Source of the DNA: Ceratotherium simum simum
Lineage: Eukaryota; Chordata; Mammalia; Perissodactyla; Rhinocerotidae
Length of the DNA stretch: 64,000 nucleotides
Assembly: GCF_000283155.1 (NCBI RefSeq)
Contig: NW_004454239.1
Location: 8,489,418 to 8,553,417, forward strand
Direction: 5' to 3'
Within the stretch, counting starts at the first letter, position 1; every line of letters starts with the position of its first letter. A program made the position numbers and the translations under genes. This document shows, piece by piece, positions 34,331 to 45,599 of this stretch. The notes below the pieces were generated by a model. That model was not told the DNA's origin and searched no databases. It worked only from the letters and a program-made list of their open reading frames with translations.

Positions 34331-35694
34331 GAAATAATTTATTTCAAGAGCTGAGTGCACAATGCCCCTTGGGGAGGGGGAAATTATAGAGAACTCTCCA
34401 TTTCAGGAGCGCCATTTGACAATCATATGAAAGCCCTTTGAGCCCAGGATGGGCCAGGGTATGCTGCTGTATGAACAAAATGAGGAATATATAAACAAAA
34501 TGAAAGAGGAATAAAGAGAGAGGGTAGGGCGAAAGAGAGAGAGAGATCACACTAAATTGCTCTAAGCAATACTTGAATAGGAATTCATGGGACTGGCATG
34601 AGTGAGCTACAGTGAGGTTGAAGATCAAAGTAGAGAGAAGAGGTCCAGCAACAGAGCAGAAGGCTGAATGAAATCTGACATGGTTATGAGAGTAGAAATG
34701 GCTGAGAGAATTTTAAGGGCAGAAACATCAAAACTCAAACTTGGGTTGTTTGCTGAGGTGGCTACAGTATAATCCCCTCCATTGCTCTGAACCTTCAGGA
34801 GAGTCTACGGCACACGGCTTTGAGTTGCCACTACCCAGAAGAATCAGGATGGTGCCCGGCAAGTGAATTTCATAAGCAAGAGGAAAAGTTTTCCCAAAAG
34901 CATGGTGTAAAAGTAAATGCAATACCAACCAGAGGAGTTGGCAGTAACTATGAGAACTGAAATCTCTCTCAGAATCCTTAGAGACACTGGAATTTCCATT
35001 ATTTGGGAAAGGGGTTACCTTGTCTTCTGTTTGAAGGAAAGAAGGGATTGATCTTAAAAGACATTTGGGCTATTTTCTTGGGACTGGTGATTTTTCAAAG
35101 GAGCCATATCTGAAGAATAAGATTTAAACCAAGAGTAGAAAAAAAGCACCCATGATGATTGGCTTCCTGAATAATTAGATGACCCTTTTGTGGTTGTAAT
35201 CTATAGGCTTGATCCTTGACACTCAAACCAGAAGACTCCTTGGTGATGCGGCAGAAACACAGTATGCTCTGCTCCACTCCTGGGACACAACCTCAGCCAA
35301 GTGGGCAGCTTAGAAAGGTGCCAGAACTTTCAGGGGTAAATGCCACACAGAAGTTGAATGATGGAAACTGTAGCAGGGTTGGGGAATGGAACAGGGCACT
35401 CATAAACCTGAAGAGCTAGAGAAGGCTTTCCAGCGTTGTAAGTCCAGCAGCTCTGTTAAAATACATTGGAGTCACAGAGAGCTACCTAGGTCTTAAATAA
35501 GACACTCAAAATCAATGGAAGAGCCAGGTCCACAGAGAATTTATTTTAGAGTGCTATATAGGGAGGGCGTTGCAGGCAACATGAAGAAATCCCTAAGTCC
35601 AGACAAAGTTTCAGGACACTGTAAAAAAATATGTAATTAAAGTGTTCAATCACATAGAAAACTTCTTTGGAAAAGCAGATCTAACAAAGAAAAG
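34331..35694. other. Unassigned sequence
   Basis: No gene or repeat recognised, apart from a (GA)n-like run at about 34,516-34,545. Confidence 0.4.
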
Positions 35695-35708
35695 AATTTG
35701 CTAGCTTT

Positions 35709-36470
35709 CTCATACATTGCTGGTAGGCTGCAAACTGGTGCAGCCACTATGGAAAACAGAATGGAGATTTCTCAAAAAATTAAAAATAGAAATACTATAT
35801 GATCCAGCTATTCAACTACTGGGTATTTATCCAAAAGACAAGAAATCAATAATTTAAAAAGATATGTGCACCCCTATGTTCATTGTATCATTATTCACAA
35901 TAGCCAAGATGTGGAAGCAATGCAAATGCCTATCAATAGATGAGTGGATAAAGAAGAGGTGGTATATACATACAATGGAATACTACTCATCCATGAAAAA
36001 GACAAAATTGTGCCATTAGCAACAACATGGATGGACCTTGAAGGTATTATGCTGAGCGAAACGTCAGACAGAGAAAGACAAATACCGTATGATTTCACTC
36101 ATATGTGGAAGATAAACAAACAAACACATAGATAAGGGGAATAGATTAGTGGTTACCAGAGAAGAAGAGAATGGGGGGAAGGCGAAAAGGGGAAAGGGGC
36201 ACAAATGTACGGTGACAGATAAAAACTGGACTGTTGGTGGTGAATGCAATGCAGTCTATGCAGATACTGAAATATAGCGTTGTTCTTCTGACATTTACGC
36301 AATGCTGTAAGCCAATATGACCCCAATAAAATAATTAACAAAAATGTTAATGGTAGACTCTGGGTATACAGATGTCTGTTGTAAAATTCTTGCAACTTTT
36401 TAAGATGTTTTAAATTTTTTATAACAAAAATTTGGGGAAAATACAATGAAAAAATAAGAAAGAAAAATAT
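35709..36470 (+). mobile_element. 5'-truncated L1 with probable 3' transduced segment
   Basis: From CTCATACATTGCTGGTAGG to about 36,345 this is L1 ORF2 C-terminus and 3' UTR: GGGTATTTATCCAAAAGACA, CACAATAGCCAAGATGTGGA, AATGGAATACTACTCATCCA and CCCCAATAAAATAATTAAC. A further 125 bp with its own A-rich end precedes the right target duplication. AATTTGCTAGCTTT flanks the whole unit, 14/14 identical, at 35,695-35,708 and 36,471-36,484. Stops break ORF2. Confidence 0.85.
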
Positions 36471-36605
36471 AATTTGCTAGCTTTGGGCAAGAATAACACA
36501 GCAGCATATTTTTATGGATCAGGGTTTCCAAAATAAAAAACCAAAGGTAATGGATTATCTACCTCATTTTCTGACATACACATCACCTTGTTCTCTTCTT
36601 TAAGA

Positions 36606-36644
36606 CACACAATCACACACACACACACACACACATACACACAC
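36606..36644. repeat. (CA)n microsatellite
   Basis: About 39 bp of CA repeats with ATC and TAC interruptions. Confidence 0.9.
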
Positions 36645-36704
36645 CGTTAGAATTTAATTTTGAAACTTCCACATAGATTTTCAAAGAACTTTAATATCTG
36701 TTTT

Positions 36705-36815
36705 CTCAGCTGGTGTCTACAGTAATCCTATTAAACAAATACAGAGAAGTTTATTATTTTCCATTGACAGATAAGACCACTCAAAGCCAAAAGAAATTAA
36801 GTGATCTTCTTAAAA
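36705..36815 (-). mobile_element. MIR SINE fragment, antisense
   Basis: AGTAATCCTATTAAACAAAT, TTTTCCATTGACAGATAAGA and AAATTAAGTGATCTTCTT resemble the middle of MIR in reverse. It is diverged. Confidence 0.4.
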
Positions 36816-36869
36816 GGTATTCCCCTCTAGGCTTTTCCTATAAACCTATTAGGACACTTTGGGTTGCAA

Positions 36870-37200
36870 ATAACATAACTTTAGTTCATACTGGCTTAAG
36901 TAAACAGGGGGAAAAATTGGCTCACATAACAGAAGTCCAAGGGTAGACTTTCCCGACTAGCATAGCTAGATCCAGATTAAGGAAGGATGTCAACAGAAGT
37001 TAGTCTTTCCATTTCTTGCTCTAACTTTGGATTGTCCTCATTTTCAGGTAGCTTCTCTCCTCTTGGTGGAAAGATGACTACCAGAAACTCCAGAATTATC
37101 TCCTATCATCTGAGCAACCTCAGTAGAAACCATCTACCTCTTTCCCACACCAAACATAAATTGTTTTGGAGATGAATTTATAATTGAGGGGTATTTTTCT
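36870..37200. repeat. Old interspersed repeat, unnamed
   Basis: ATACTGGCTTAAGTAAACAG, TTGGCTCACATAACAGAAGT, CATAGCTAGATCCAG, GGTGGAAAGATGACTACCAG and TCATCTGAGCAACCTCAG follow a well-known mammalian repeat consensus in order. I cannot name it. Confidence 0.5.
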
Positions 37201-38409
37201 GTTCTCATAAGCTCTCTTGGTGGATTAAGAGTCTTTGTTGCTCAATGAAGTATTCAAATTTCTTTGTGCCTTCATCTATCCATTCTACACCCATGGCAGA
37301 CATCACTAGCAGATCATGGTGCATTTGCCCAGTGTATTCAAAAGAATCTTTGTAATCTGTTTCAACACAAGAATTTAAGAAGCCATTTTTAATCAGTAGG
37401 ATCTGGTGTGTGAATTGAAACCTTAAACCTCCCACAAGCAGAAATGTACATTCCACTGTCATCGTCTCTTAGCTTGCTCTTTTTGTTGAAAACTCATCAA
37501 TCACCCAAATTTTTTTTCCAGAAGGCTCTCTGGCTGTCAAAGATAAGTATTTTCACCAGTAAAACCTTAATGGACCAGATAACAGTGAGTGAATCGCTGA
37601 AGCGCAGGTGTGCTCTTGTTCACCTCCCCTTGGCTCCCTTCTCTCCCCGCTCCACCAAGAGTTTAACCCTACAATCCAGTAAGCGTTCTTCAGAGCTGTT
37701 CAGCCCAGCACCTACTTATTAGGAACAGGGTACCATAAATATTACCCTTAATGATGTCTTTTCAAATTAGAGCCAGAATATTGACTGCTACAATATATCC
37801 AGTATAATTTGATTCAGGAGGACTGCATCATCTGAGTGCAATTTGGGCATTTTAAAGTAAATACAGGGTGACAATCTAGTATTAACTAGTAACTCTGCAG
37901 AAATTATAGAAATCTTAGGATTGCTGTCAGGAAAGGAAAGCCACACACCCTCCCCTTTCCTTCCCTTCCACTCTCCCACCTCACACAGTGACTGAGGACA
38001 ATGGTTAGTCTGAAGAGAGTGACAGCGCTGGCCTCTAGTTCTGTTTTGCCCCAAACCAGCACATTGGTGCTGGTGGTGAACCCTCAGCATGAGTGGCAAT
38101 AAGACAGAAGCAGGGAGTACTCTGGCAGCTGATTGCAAGTTTCTGTTGAATTCATTGGATGCCAACCAGTAGTCGTAGAAAGGTTTGCCGCTGTGACAAG
38201 ACAGCTTTCCATACTTAAGAGATCCATAGCCCAAGAAAAACTTTCTGGAAAGAAAAAGATCATGGCCTCCTTCAGTATCTTGGCTATTTAGGCTTAACAC
38301 ATTAGGAAGCGGTGCTGAAGAGGAACATAAGGAAATTAAGCCCAGAGAGGGTTTTGTGAGAGCATTCTCTGTGTTCTCAGAGTCTGGATCAGGGTTTTGT
38401 GGGGCCAGC
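37201..38409. other. Unassigned sequence
   Basis: A 170-codon - frame spans 37,788-38,300. Its product has no domain, signal peptide or membrane segment I recognise, and no splice or promoter context supports it. I treat it as a chance frame but note it as the most protein-like text in this part. Confidence 0.4.
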
Positions 38410-38830
38410 CCCTGCCCTCAAGTGGCTCGTGATCTGGGGAGAGAATCAAATAAACGCAGACCCCACAGTAATGCAGGCAATGGTAAGTGTGTGTGACAGT
38501 GGTGGTGTAAGCAAAAGATTATAGAAACACTGAGGCAGGAGGCAATACAATAGGGTTTTGCCTGGGGGACTAGGGCTTCTTACAGCTGAGTCTTGAGAAG
38601 TGAGTAGAATTTGCACAGGCCAAGAATCTGTTCCAGGCAAAGAGGATGGCATCAGGGATGCAGGGGAACCTCAGTTTGGAGTGGATCCCAGTGGGCATGG
38701 AGCCCATGGTAAGAAGATCGAGTTTTATTTCTGTGGGTAAGGGAAGCTACAGAGGGGTGTGAGCAAACCAGTGACATGGTCAGAAGCACAGCTTATGAAC
38801 AGAATGTTTGTGAGGGCTCTGGGAACAGAG
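38410..38830 (-). mobile_element. L2 LINE, antisense
   Basis: CCCTGCCCTCAAGTGGCTCG, GAGTCTTGAGAAGTGAGTAG, CTGTTCCAGGCAAAGAGGA, GGAAGCTACAGAGGGGTGTG and CCAGTGACATGGTCAG follow reverse L2 closely in order. Confidence 0.65.
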
Positions 38831-38879
38831 CCTCCTTTTTATCACTGACTTTGCAACGTCTCCCAGATCAACACTTACA

Positions 38880-39065
38880 TGCTTTGCTGTCATGTGTTTA
38901 CTCGCAACTCTGACCGACTGCCCATCGATGCCTGTATCATGCTCTGTTCATGAGACTAGATAAGGACTCTTTACAACATGAGTATGATTGACCATTGGGT
39001 CCTGAGCATGTAGCATAGTTCCTGGCACAGGACAGATACTGAAAATTATGTTTTGAATAAATAAC
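38880..39065 (+). mobile_element. L2-like LINE 3' end
   Basis: GACTAGATAAGGACTCTTTA, TGAGCATGTAGCATAGTTCC, TGGCACAGGACAGATACTGA and TTTTGAATAAATAAC resemble the L2 3' terminus. Confidence 0.45.
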
Positions 39066-40079
39066 TCCATACTACTTCTTCAGGCAATAAGACCGTGACT
39101 TAAGTTCATCATCCTCCTCTGCCAAGACTTCCCTGAAAGATCAGGCCTGCCGTCACTGACAGCTGTCTGTATCTCCCCTTGATGGCAAAGTCAACTACAC
39201 TGACCAAGCCAGGCTCTCCAAGGAGGTGAGCATACTTCCTGGGGCAAGATAAAGAACTCTGCCTGGAAGAGAGAACTTGTGAGCCACTCTTGAAAGATAC
39301 TTTGGGGAATCTCATTGTTTTTCCCTGCCAGGCATCTATTTTGCCTTCTGCTAGTATCAGCATCTTCATTTTCCTTGAAGAATCAACCTCCTGTCAGTCT
39401 CCAACAATGTGGCTCAGGTGCCCGACTCCATCCCACATGCACTGGCTGGAGCGGTTGACTGTTGACACAAGCCTAGACAATAGCCGTACCATCTCTGGTT
39501 GCTCAGAAATGGGCCTGTTATATAGGTCAGTCTAATGAGGGCCAATCCCGTAACTTTTGCTAGAACTCTTGGAAAAGGGATGTATCTTGTTTTAGGGACC
39601 ATGAGCAGTAAGTCTCTGGAGCAGGCCTGCCCAAGACTGTGGCCAGGAGACAAAAGCAGAGACAGATGGAGAGGGCCCAGCATCTGATCAGAGGAGGCGA
39701 AGGCCCCAGGTGGCTCCTTTGAAGTGAGATTGTCTATAGAAGGCATCAGGACACTTTCAGAATAAGGATGAAGTGTCCTCCAGCCAAGATTTAGTCCCAA
39801 GCAAGCTATTTTGTCACCTAAAGATGTTGCAGCCTAAACCCTCCTTCCAGAGTGGTCCCAGAAAACACTGGAGGGGGTTTCACTGAAAGAAGCACCACAC
39901 AGAGGAACGTCAACCCCAAAGCCACAGTACTGGCAGTTTTGGGCAAAAAGAATTGGAAAACTAGGGGGCAATAGCATCTTGAATCATGATCTCCTCCACC
40001 ACCTGCTTTCAGGCCACCATGGCTGCTCCCTCAATAACTAAAAGAGTCCTCAGTTTTCATTCACACCCTCTTACAGTCC
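39066..40079. other. Unassigned sequence
   Basis: No gene or repeat recognised. The 128-codon - frame at 39,414-39,800 has no known domain. Confidence 0.4.
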
Positions 40080-40635
40080 ATTGTCCACAGAGCAGCTAGA
40101 ATCATCTTTTTAAAATATAAATTCTTGTTATCACTTTCTTCCTTAAAATCCTTTCCTAGTTTCTCATTTAAATGAGAATAAAATCCAAATTCTTTACCAT
40201 GACATACTTGGCCCTGTGTGGTCTGTCCTCAACCTCCTGCTCCATCTGATCTCATACCACTTTAAAATCCAGCCATTATGGACTTCAATTGGTTTCTCAA
40301 ACACACCAAGTTCTTTCTCACCTCAAAGCTTTGTTCTTGCTTTTCCTTCCCTGGAATAGACTACCTCATGTTCTCCTCGTAGCTGAATTCTTAACCTTCT
40401 GGTGCACCTAAAATCCTACCTCGCCAAAAAGGCTTTCTCTTGCCAACATATCTCACCCACTTAGGTAATCCTAATAATTTCCTTCATGGCATTCAAGCAA
40501 GTAATTATACTGCCTCTTAATAAATGAAATTAAGCTATGCAAGGACAGGGATGTTGTCTATTTTCTCCACAGAAATTTTTTGAACTCCTAGAATAAATGA
40601 GACTCATATTCAGTATTTAATTAGTACTCGTTGGA
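40080..40635 (+). mobile_element. L2 LINE 3' region
   Basis: TTCTTCCTTAAAATCCTTTC, GAATAAAATCCAAATTCTTT, CATACTTGGCCCTGTGTGGT, CTTTTCCTTCCCTGGAATAG and GCAAGGACAGGGATGTTGTC are in L2 order, finishing at ACTCGTTGGATAAAT. It is the most complete L2 in the window, with the frame broken. Confidence 0.8.
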
Positions 40636-40705
40636 TAAATAGATGGGCAGATGGAAGGACGGGATGGGCAGATGGATGGATGGGTGCATGGATAAATGGT
40701 GACTG
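40636..40705. repeat. (GATG)n-like tetranucleotide tract
   Basis: Imperfect GATGGGCAGATGGATGGATG over about 65 bp, starting at the L2 3' end. L2 ends naturally in a short tandem, which may have seeded the expansion. Confidence 0.75.
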
Positions 40706-41390
40706 CCCATGGAAATGAAGTTCCTGGTCTCTATTGAAGGCAGCCATCCTCAACCCGAAGCACTGGACGTAGGAAACTTCATAACCAAAGAATCTCTAGC
40801 TTTTAGTGCTGCAGAGCAGGTGGCAGAAAGCAGCTGTTCAACACAGACCTCAATCAAATAAGTGTAGAAGCAGACAGTTCAGAGGAGAGTCAATATTTTC
40901 CACTGTAATATGGTTAAATCTACTGTTAGGATCAAGTGCAATGCACTTTGATTATTCACATCTGTCTCCATTGAGATGATTATTAACTTCCAAATTGCCA
41001 TGTTGTTTAATATATTTTATTTTGGAAGTGAAGGAAGAACTTTGGGAATCAATTAAAACCCAAGGTATGTGTACTTTGCCTATGAGCACTTGTCTTCCTC
41101 ACTCCAAGGATAGTCCATTCTGGGATTAATCTGAACACATTCAGCTGTGCTCTTTTGGTAGATACCAGGCGGCCATGGAGTTCAGACTCTTGACACAAGA
41201 TGAAAGTGGCTCTGATCCTGAATTCCTTCCAGTGGTGACACTCCTCAGCATCATCCATCACTCCAGCCCCGCAGAGTGGGCAAAGAGCTTTGGGCTAAGG
41301 TGTCCAGCAGTCCTTCAGCTGATAAATGTGTCTGTGGGCTCAGAGACATTTTCTGTGCATTCTTTTGATGAAAGTAAAGCGTTGTATGGT
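40706..41390. other. Unassigned sequence up to the gap
   Basis: No gene or repeat recognised before the A-run at 41,391. Confidence 0.4.
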
Positions 41391-41417
41391 AAAAAAAAAA
41401 AAAAGAAAAAAAAAAAA

Positions 41418-41517
41418 NNNNNNNNNNNNNNNNNNNNNNNNNNNNNNNNNNNNNNNNNNNNNNNNNNNNNNNNNNNNNNNNNNNNNNNNNNNNNNNNNNN
41501 NNNNNNNNNNNNNNNNN
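41418..41517. other. Assembly gap, exactly 100 N
   Basis: One hundred N bases are embedded in poly(A): A-rich sequence with single G interruptions runs up to the gap and continues after it. A 100-N block usually marks a gap of unknown length. Long Lys frames (or Phe on the other strand) across it are artefacts. Confidence 0.98.
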
Positions 41518-41829
41518 AAAAAAAAAAAAGAAAAAAATAGAAAGAGAAAGAATACGTTGTTATGAAAGGCAAGTTTAATGCACACGCCCATTCATCTCAT
41601 GTCTCAGAGATGATTTCTTTAAGCTGTTTCTATTTGCTTTTCTCCGTTCTTTTCCTCTGTTGCTCTAAATAATGTGAACATACATCTATTTCTTAACTGG
41701 TTAAATTTAGACAATATCTACTGACTCTCTAAAATGAAATAAGGATTTAGCTCCCCTCCAGTCCCCCCTTTTCCTCTTCTCCGTATTTCATAGTTAAATT
41801 ATTTTGGTTCTTCCATTGATTACATTTTT

Positions 41830-43160
41830 TCCAAAATTTTATGACACTTTTCAAACATACATAAAACTTGAAAGAATTTTGCAATGAACACCCATATTCA
41901 CATCACTTAGATTCTGCAATTAACATTTTACTACACTTGCTTTATCACATATCTATCCATTTATCCATGCCTATAACCATCTATTACTCCATCTTATTTT
42001 TCAATGTGTTTCAAAGTAAGTTGAGATGTCAGTACGCTCCACCTTCGAACACTTCATCATATAGTATTGATCCAGAGTTTAATATTTGTTTACAGTTCCT
42101 TTTTTTCTTTCTCATCGTGAAGTAAAATTTACATAAAATGAAATGAACAAGTCTTAAGTGTGCCCTTCTATGAGTTTTGATAAATGCACATTCCTTTGTC
42201 GAAGAATAGAGCACTACATTGCCCTAGAGTGTTTCTTTGTGTCTCTTCCTGTCAATCTCCGCCCCACTCCAACCATTGGAGGCAACAACTGCTTAGACTT
42301 TTTCCATCACAGATTAGTTTTTCCTGTTCTATAATTCACATAAAATGAATCCATACCATAAATATTGCTTTATAAAAAGCTTTTTTTTCACTCAGCCTAA
42401 TGTTTTTGAGATTGGCTCATGGCATTGCCTTTATCAATAATCTCTCCTGGTTATTTATCTATTCTCTTACTGAGAGACTCCTGGTTTTTTCCCATCTTTT
42501 GGTCATCATGAATAAAGTTGCTACAAACATTCTTGTACAAGTGTTTTTTTGCAGACATGTTTTTATTTCTCTCAGGTATATGCCTAGGAGTGGTATTGCT
42601 GAGTCCTAGAGTAAGTGTATGTTTAACTTTAGAAGAAACCACCAGAACTTTTTTCCAAAGTGTATGTACCATTTTATGTTTCCACTAATAATGTCTGTGA
42701 GTTCTAGTTGCTCAATATCTTCACCAATAGTTGACACTGTTAGTCTTTTAAATTTTAGCTTTTCTGATAGGTGTATAATGGTATCTCATTTTAGTTTTAA
42801 TTTGCATTTCCCTGCAACTAATGACTAATGATGTTAAGTAGTTTTTCATGTGTTTATTGGCATTTGTTGATTTTTTTGTGAAGTTTGTGGTCAAATCTTT
42901 TGCCCATTAAAAAAAAATTGGTTTGTCTTTTTATTTCTGAGTTGTAGGAGAGTGAGGTCTTTGTCAAATATATATTTTGCAAATATTTTCTTCCAGTCTA
43001 TGGCTTGCCTACTCATTTCCTTACTTATGTCTTTTGATGAGCAGAAGATTTTAATTTTGATTAAAATTAATTTTTCCATTTATGATTATTACATTCTGTG
43101 GAACGTTTGCCTACACCCAAGTCACAAGGATATCCCTGTATGATTTTCTTCTAGAAGCTT
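41830..43160 (-). mobile_element. L1M 3' region, antisense, about 1.3 kb
   Basis: TTGCAATGAACACCCATATT, TTACAGTTCCTTTTTTTCTT, TTTTTGAGATTGGCTCATGG, CATGAATAAAGTTGCTACAA, CAGGTATATGCCTAGGAGTG, CTTTTGCCCATTAAAAAAAA and AGTCTATGGCTTGCCTACTC are L1 in reverse, from 3' UTR into ORF2. It is old and frame-broken. Confidence 0.85.
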
Positions 43161-43164
43161 TACT

Positions 43165-43515
43165 TATTATATTTTTAAAACAACTTTAGTGAGATATAAT
43201 TTATATACCATAACACTGTACATGTATAATTCAATGACTCTGGTAAATTTAGAGTTGTGTAACCATCACCATGATCTAGTTTTAGAACATTTCCAAAACC
43301 CTAGAAAATTTCTCATGTCCATTTACAGTCAAAACCCCGTCTCACCCTCAGCCATAGCCAACCACTGCTCTGTCTTCTGTCCCTATAAATTTGTCTTTTC
43401 TAGACATTTCCATTTCTAAGAATTTACCAAATGAAATTAAAAGATACGTTTGTGCAAAAACATGTACACAAATATTCATAGCAGCATTATTTATAATAGC
43501 CAAGAACTTGACATA
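43165..43515 (-). mobile_element. Small L1 with inverted 5' part
   Basis: 43,165-43,410 is antisense L1 3' UTR (ACAACTTTAGTGAGATATAA, GTGTAACCATCACCATGATC, TCTTTTCTAGACATTTCCAT). From about 43,411 the text turns to sense L1 (AATTTACCAAATGAAATTAA, AATATTCATAGCAGCATTAT, TATAATAGCCAAG), which lies upstream in an L1. This layout is what twin priming produces. Confidence 0.65.
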
Positions 43516-43779
43516 ATTTAACTTTAAATAATATATTTAAACTTTATTACTTGTTGTGGTAACACTTCACTGTCTACTCTCTGGATGAGAATCTTAGCAA
43601 CCCCCACATCTCCTCTCCCTCTTCACCTGCTCCATCCTCACTGCTGCATGTTCCGTCTTCTGTCGGCTACATTTCTTTTATCTCTGAAGGTTATTAACAT
43701 TTTAATAATCTTTTTGTCCAACAGTGTTCACATTATTGAACCCTAATAAACAACGTTTATATTATTAAGACTGCGTAAG

Positions 43780-43960
43780 TGCTCATTCATTTATCCGTTC
43801 ATTGTCTTAAAAGGCTGGGCGGTGTTCTAGGTGCTGAAGTTGCAGTGATGAACAAGACAGGCAAAGTCTTCTCAGGGCTGGGCGGGAGCAGACAACAAGT
43901 GAAAAGATAAATGAATAAATTACTTGTTCAATCAAGTGTTGTGCTACTAAGAGCAGGATT
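43780..43960 (-). mobile_element. L2 3' end, antisense
   Basis: CTCATTCATTTATCCGTTCA, GGTGTTCTAGGTGCTGAAGT, TGATGAACAAGACAGGCAAA and AGACAACAAGTGAAAAGATA match reverse L2. Confidence 0.7.
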
Positions 43961-44282
43961 GCATTTTGTCTCCAGAAGAAGTGTGACATTACTCCTGAGC
44001 CAGAATCGAATGCTCCTAACGGGAAGGTCAAATGGACTTTCTTTCCTTGCTCTTCATTAATTGCTTAAAATCATGCTTCATTTTGGCTTGTTTCATATTT
44101 AGACTTAAAGTCACAAGACATATTTTTTTAAAGGACAGTTAAAAACTCAAAGAAAAATAAATAATAACAGTAAAATCTTTATCCTGTCCTTGTTATTTAT
44201 TTTTTAGCCTGGTGTTTTGTTTCATCCCCCTCTTCCAGGGCCCTCTGTGCTTCTGTTGCAAACCTTCCAGGGCTGCTGCACA

Positions 44283-44317
44283 TATTTATTTATTTATTTA
44301 TTTATTTGTTTGTTTGT

Positions 44318-44364
<47 letters not shown>

Positions 44365-44603
44365 TTCTGTGAGGAAGATTGGCCATGAGCTAACATCTGT
44401 TGCCAGTCTTCCACTTTTTGCTGAGGGAGATTGGCCCTGAGCCAGCAACTGTGCCCATCCTCCTCCACTTTGTATACGGGACGCCTGTCACAGCACGGCC
44501 CGACAAGCAGTGCGTATGTCTGCGCCCAGGATCTGAACCAGCAAAGCCTGGGCTGCCGAAGTGGAGCCCGTAAACTTAGCCATTACACCACCAGGCCGGC
44601 CCC
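44283..44603 (-). mobile_element. ERE SINE, antisense, with long TTTA tail
   Basis: An 84-bp tract of TTTA with a short TTTG interruption (44,283-44,366) forms the expanded tail. It is followed by GTGAGGAAGATTGGCCATGA, GCCCATCCTCCTCCACTTTG, GGATCTGAACCAGC and the complement head CACCACCAGGCCGGCCCC. Flanks ACATATTTATTT and ACATTATTTATTT may be the target duplication. Confidence 0.92.
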
Positions 44604-44604
44604 T

Positions 44605-44775
44605 GAACATTATTTATTTGATATCTAGCATTATTAAGCCACTAAAAATTGGTAAATACTTTGCATGCTTCATTTCATTTGGTCCTCACAGCCCTATGGG
44701 GTAGAAACTATTATTGTTCCCATTCTATAGACCAGGAAATTGAGGCTGAAAGAGGTTGAGAAACTTGACTGTGGA
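44605..44775 (-). mobile_element. MIR SINE, antisense
   Basis: CATTTGGTCCTCACAGCCCT, GGGTAGAAACTATTATTGTT, CCCATTCTATAGACCAGGAA and ATTGAGGCTGAAAGAGGTTG are reverse MIR. It lies directly against the ERE, which may have inserted at its edge. Confidence 0.8.
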
Positions 44776-44839
44776 AACAGTATGTTGACACCTTTTCTGA
44801 AAGCAGCGTGACAAGTGATGAACCAAAACTATATAACAT

Positions 44840-45045
44840 TCATGTCCTTTGACCTGATTACACCAATCCTGCTCATTTGTCTTCCGGAGTAATTCAAGAA
44901 AAGAAAACAGCTCCATTCACAAAGATTTTCACCACCACATAATCTTAAATGCTGAAAAAGTAGAAAAAACTTAAATATCAAAAAAAAAAAATTTATGGAA
45001 GGTCAAGATGATAGATTATCATGTGACTATTGAAAGAAGGAAGGA
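44840..45045 (+). mobile_element. Old L1 ORF2-end fragment
   Basis: TTGACCTGATTACACCAATC, TCTTCCGGAGTAATTCAAGA, ACAAAGATTTTCACCACCAC and TATCATGTGACTATTGAAAG follow the old L1 text 'TTTGACCCAGCAATTCCACTTCTAGG...'. It is heavily diverged. Confidence 0.45.
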
Positions 45046-45599
45046 GCCAGAAGAGGGAACAAGAGAGGCTCCTTTTCTACTCTCCTGCACGGAATCCACT
45101 ATTTCCAGGAGCTCCATGTCTTCCTCTTTCTCGTTTTCTGTTTTTGTTTTGGTGGAAGACATATAAAAATAATTTCACACACATACATGGTCTTTCCCTT
45201 TCCCTTCTTCCTTCTCTCCTTCCCTTTTGCTCCTTATTTTCCTTCATTTCTTCCCTTTATTCAGGTTTCACATTTTCATTCCCCTTTGTCTCGAAAAAAC
45301 ATTCTAATGTTTTTAATGTCTAACTACTTTATTTATACACACTCTTTCAAAATATATACTGTTTTTTTTTTGTTTTTTTTTTTTTTAGTTTTCTAACATT
45401 CACAGTTACTCATGAGAAATATCATTTCCTTTTCATTCCATACTCCATAGGTGAATACTCTTGTGCCCTTCTGGAAGTATTCAGGATGCTTTCCTTATCT
45501 CTCGTGAGAGTGTGTCCAGGCATGGGGTCTTGGTGGGCTTGCCGTAGGCCCTTCACCTGAAACTCAAGTCCTTCAGCTCTGAGAACGTCTCTTCTAGCA
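45046..45599. other. Pyrimidine-rich, low-complexity sequence
   Basis: A CT-rich stretch at about 45,190-45,290 and T-runs at 45,363-45,388 are present. Open frames here encode Phe/Ser/Leu-rich text from the base composition. No gene. Confidence 0.5.

Noticed and set aside
35895..36345. Protein-like frames in both directions
   Set aside because: They are the broken end of L1 ORF2 and its complement.
37788..38300. 170-codon frame, - strand
   Set aside because: No domain, signal peptide or homology that I recognise. I could not exclude it completely, but nothing supports it as a gene.
41175..41591. Open frames across the N gap with poly-Lys or poly-Phe
   Set aside because: They are created by poly(A) and by unknown bases; an artefact of the gap.
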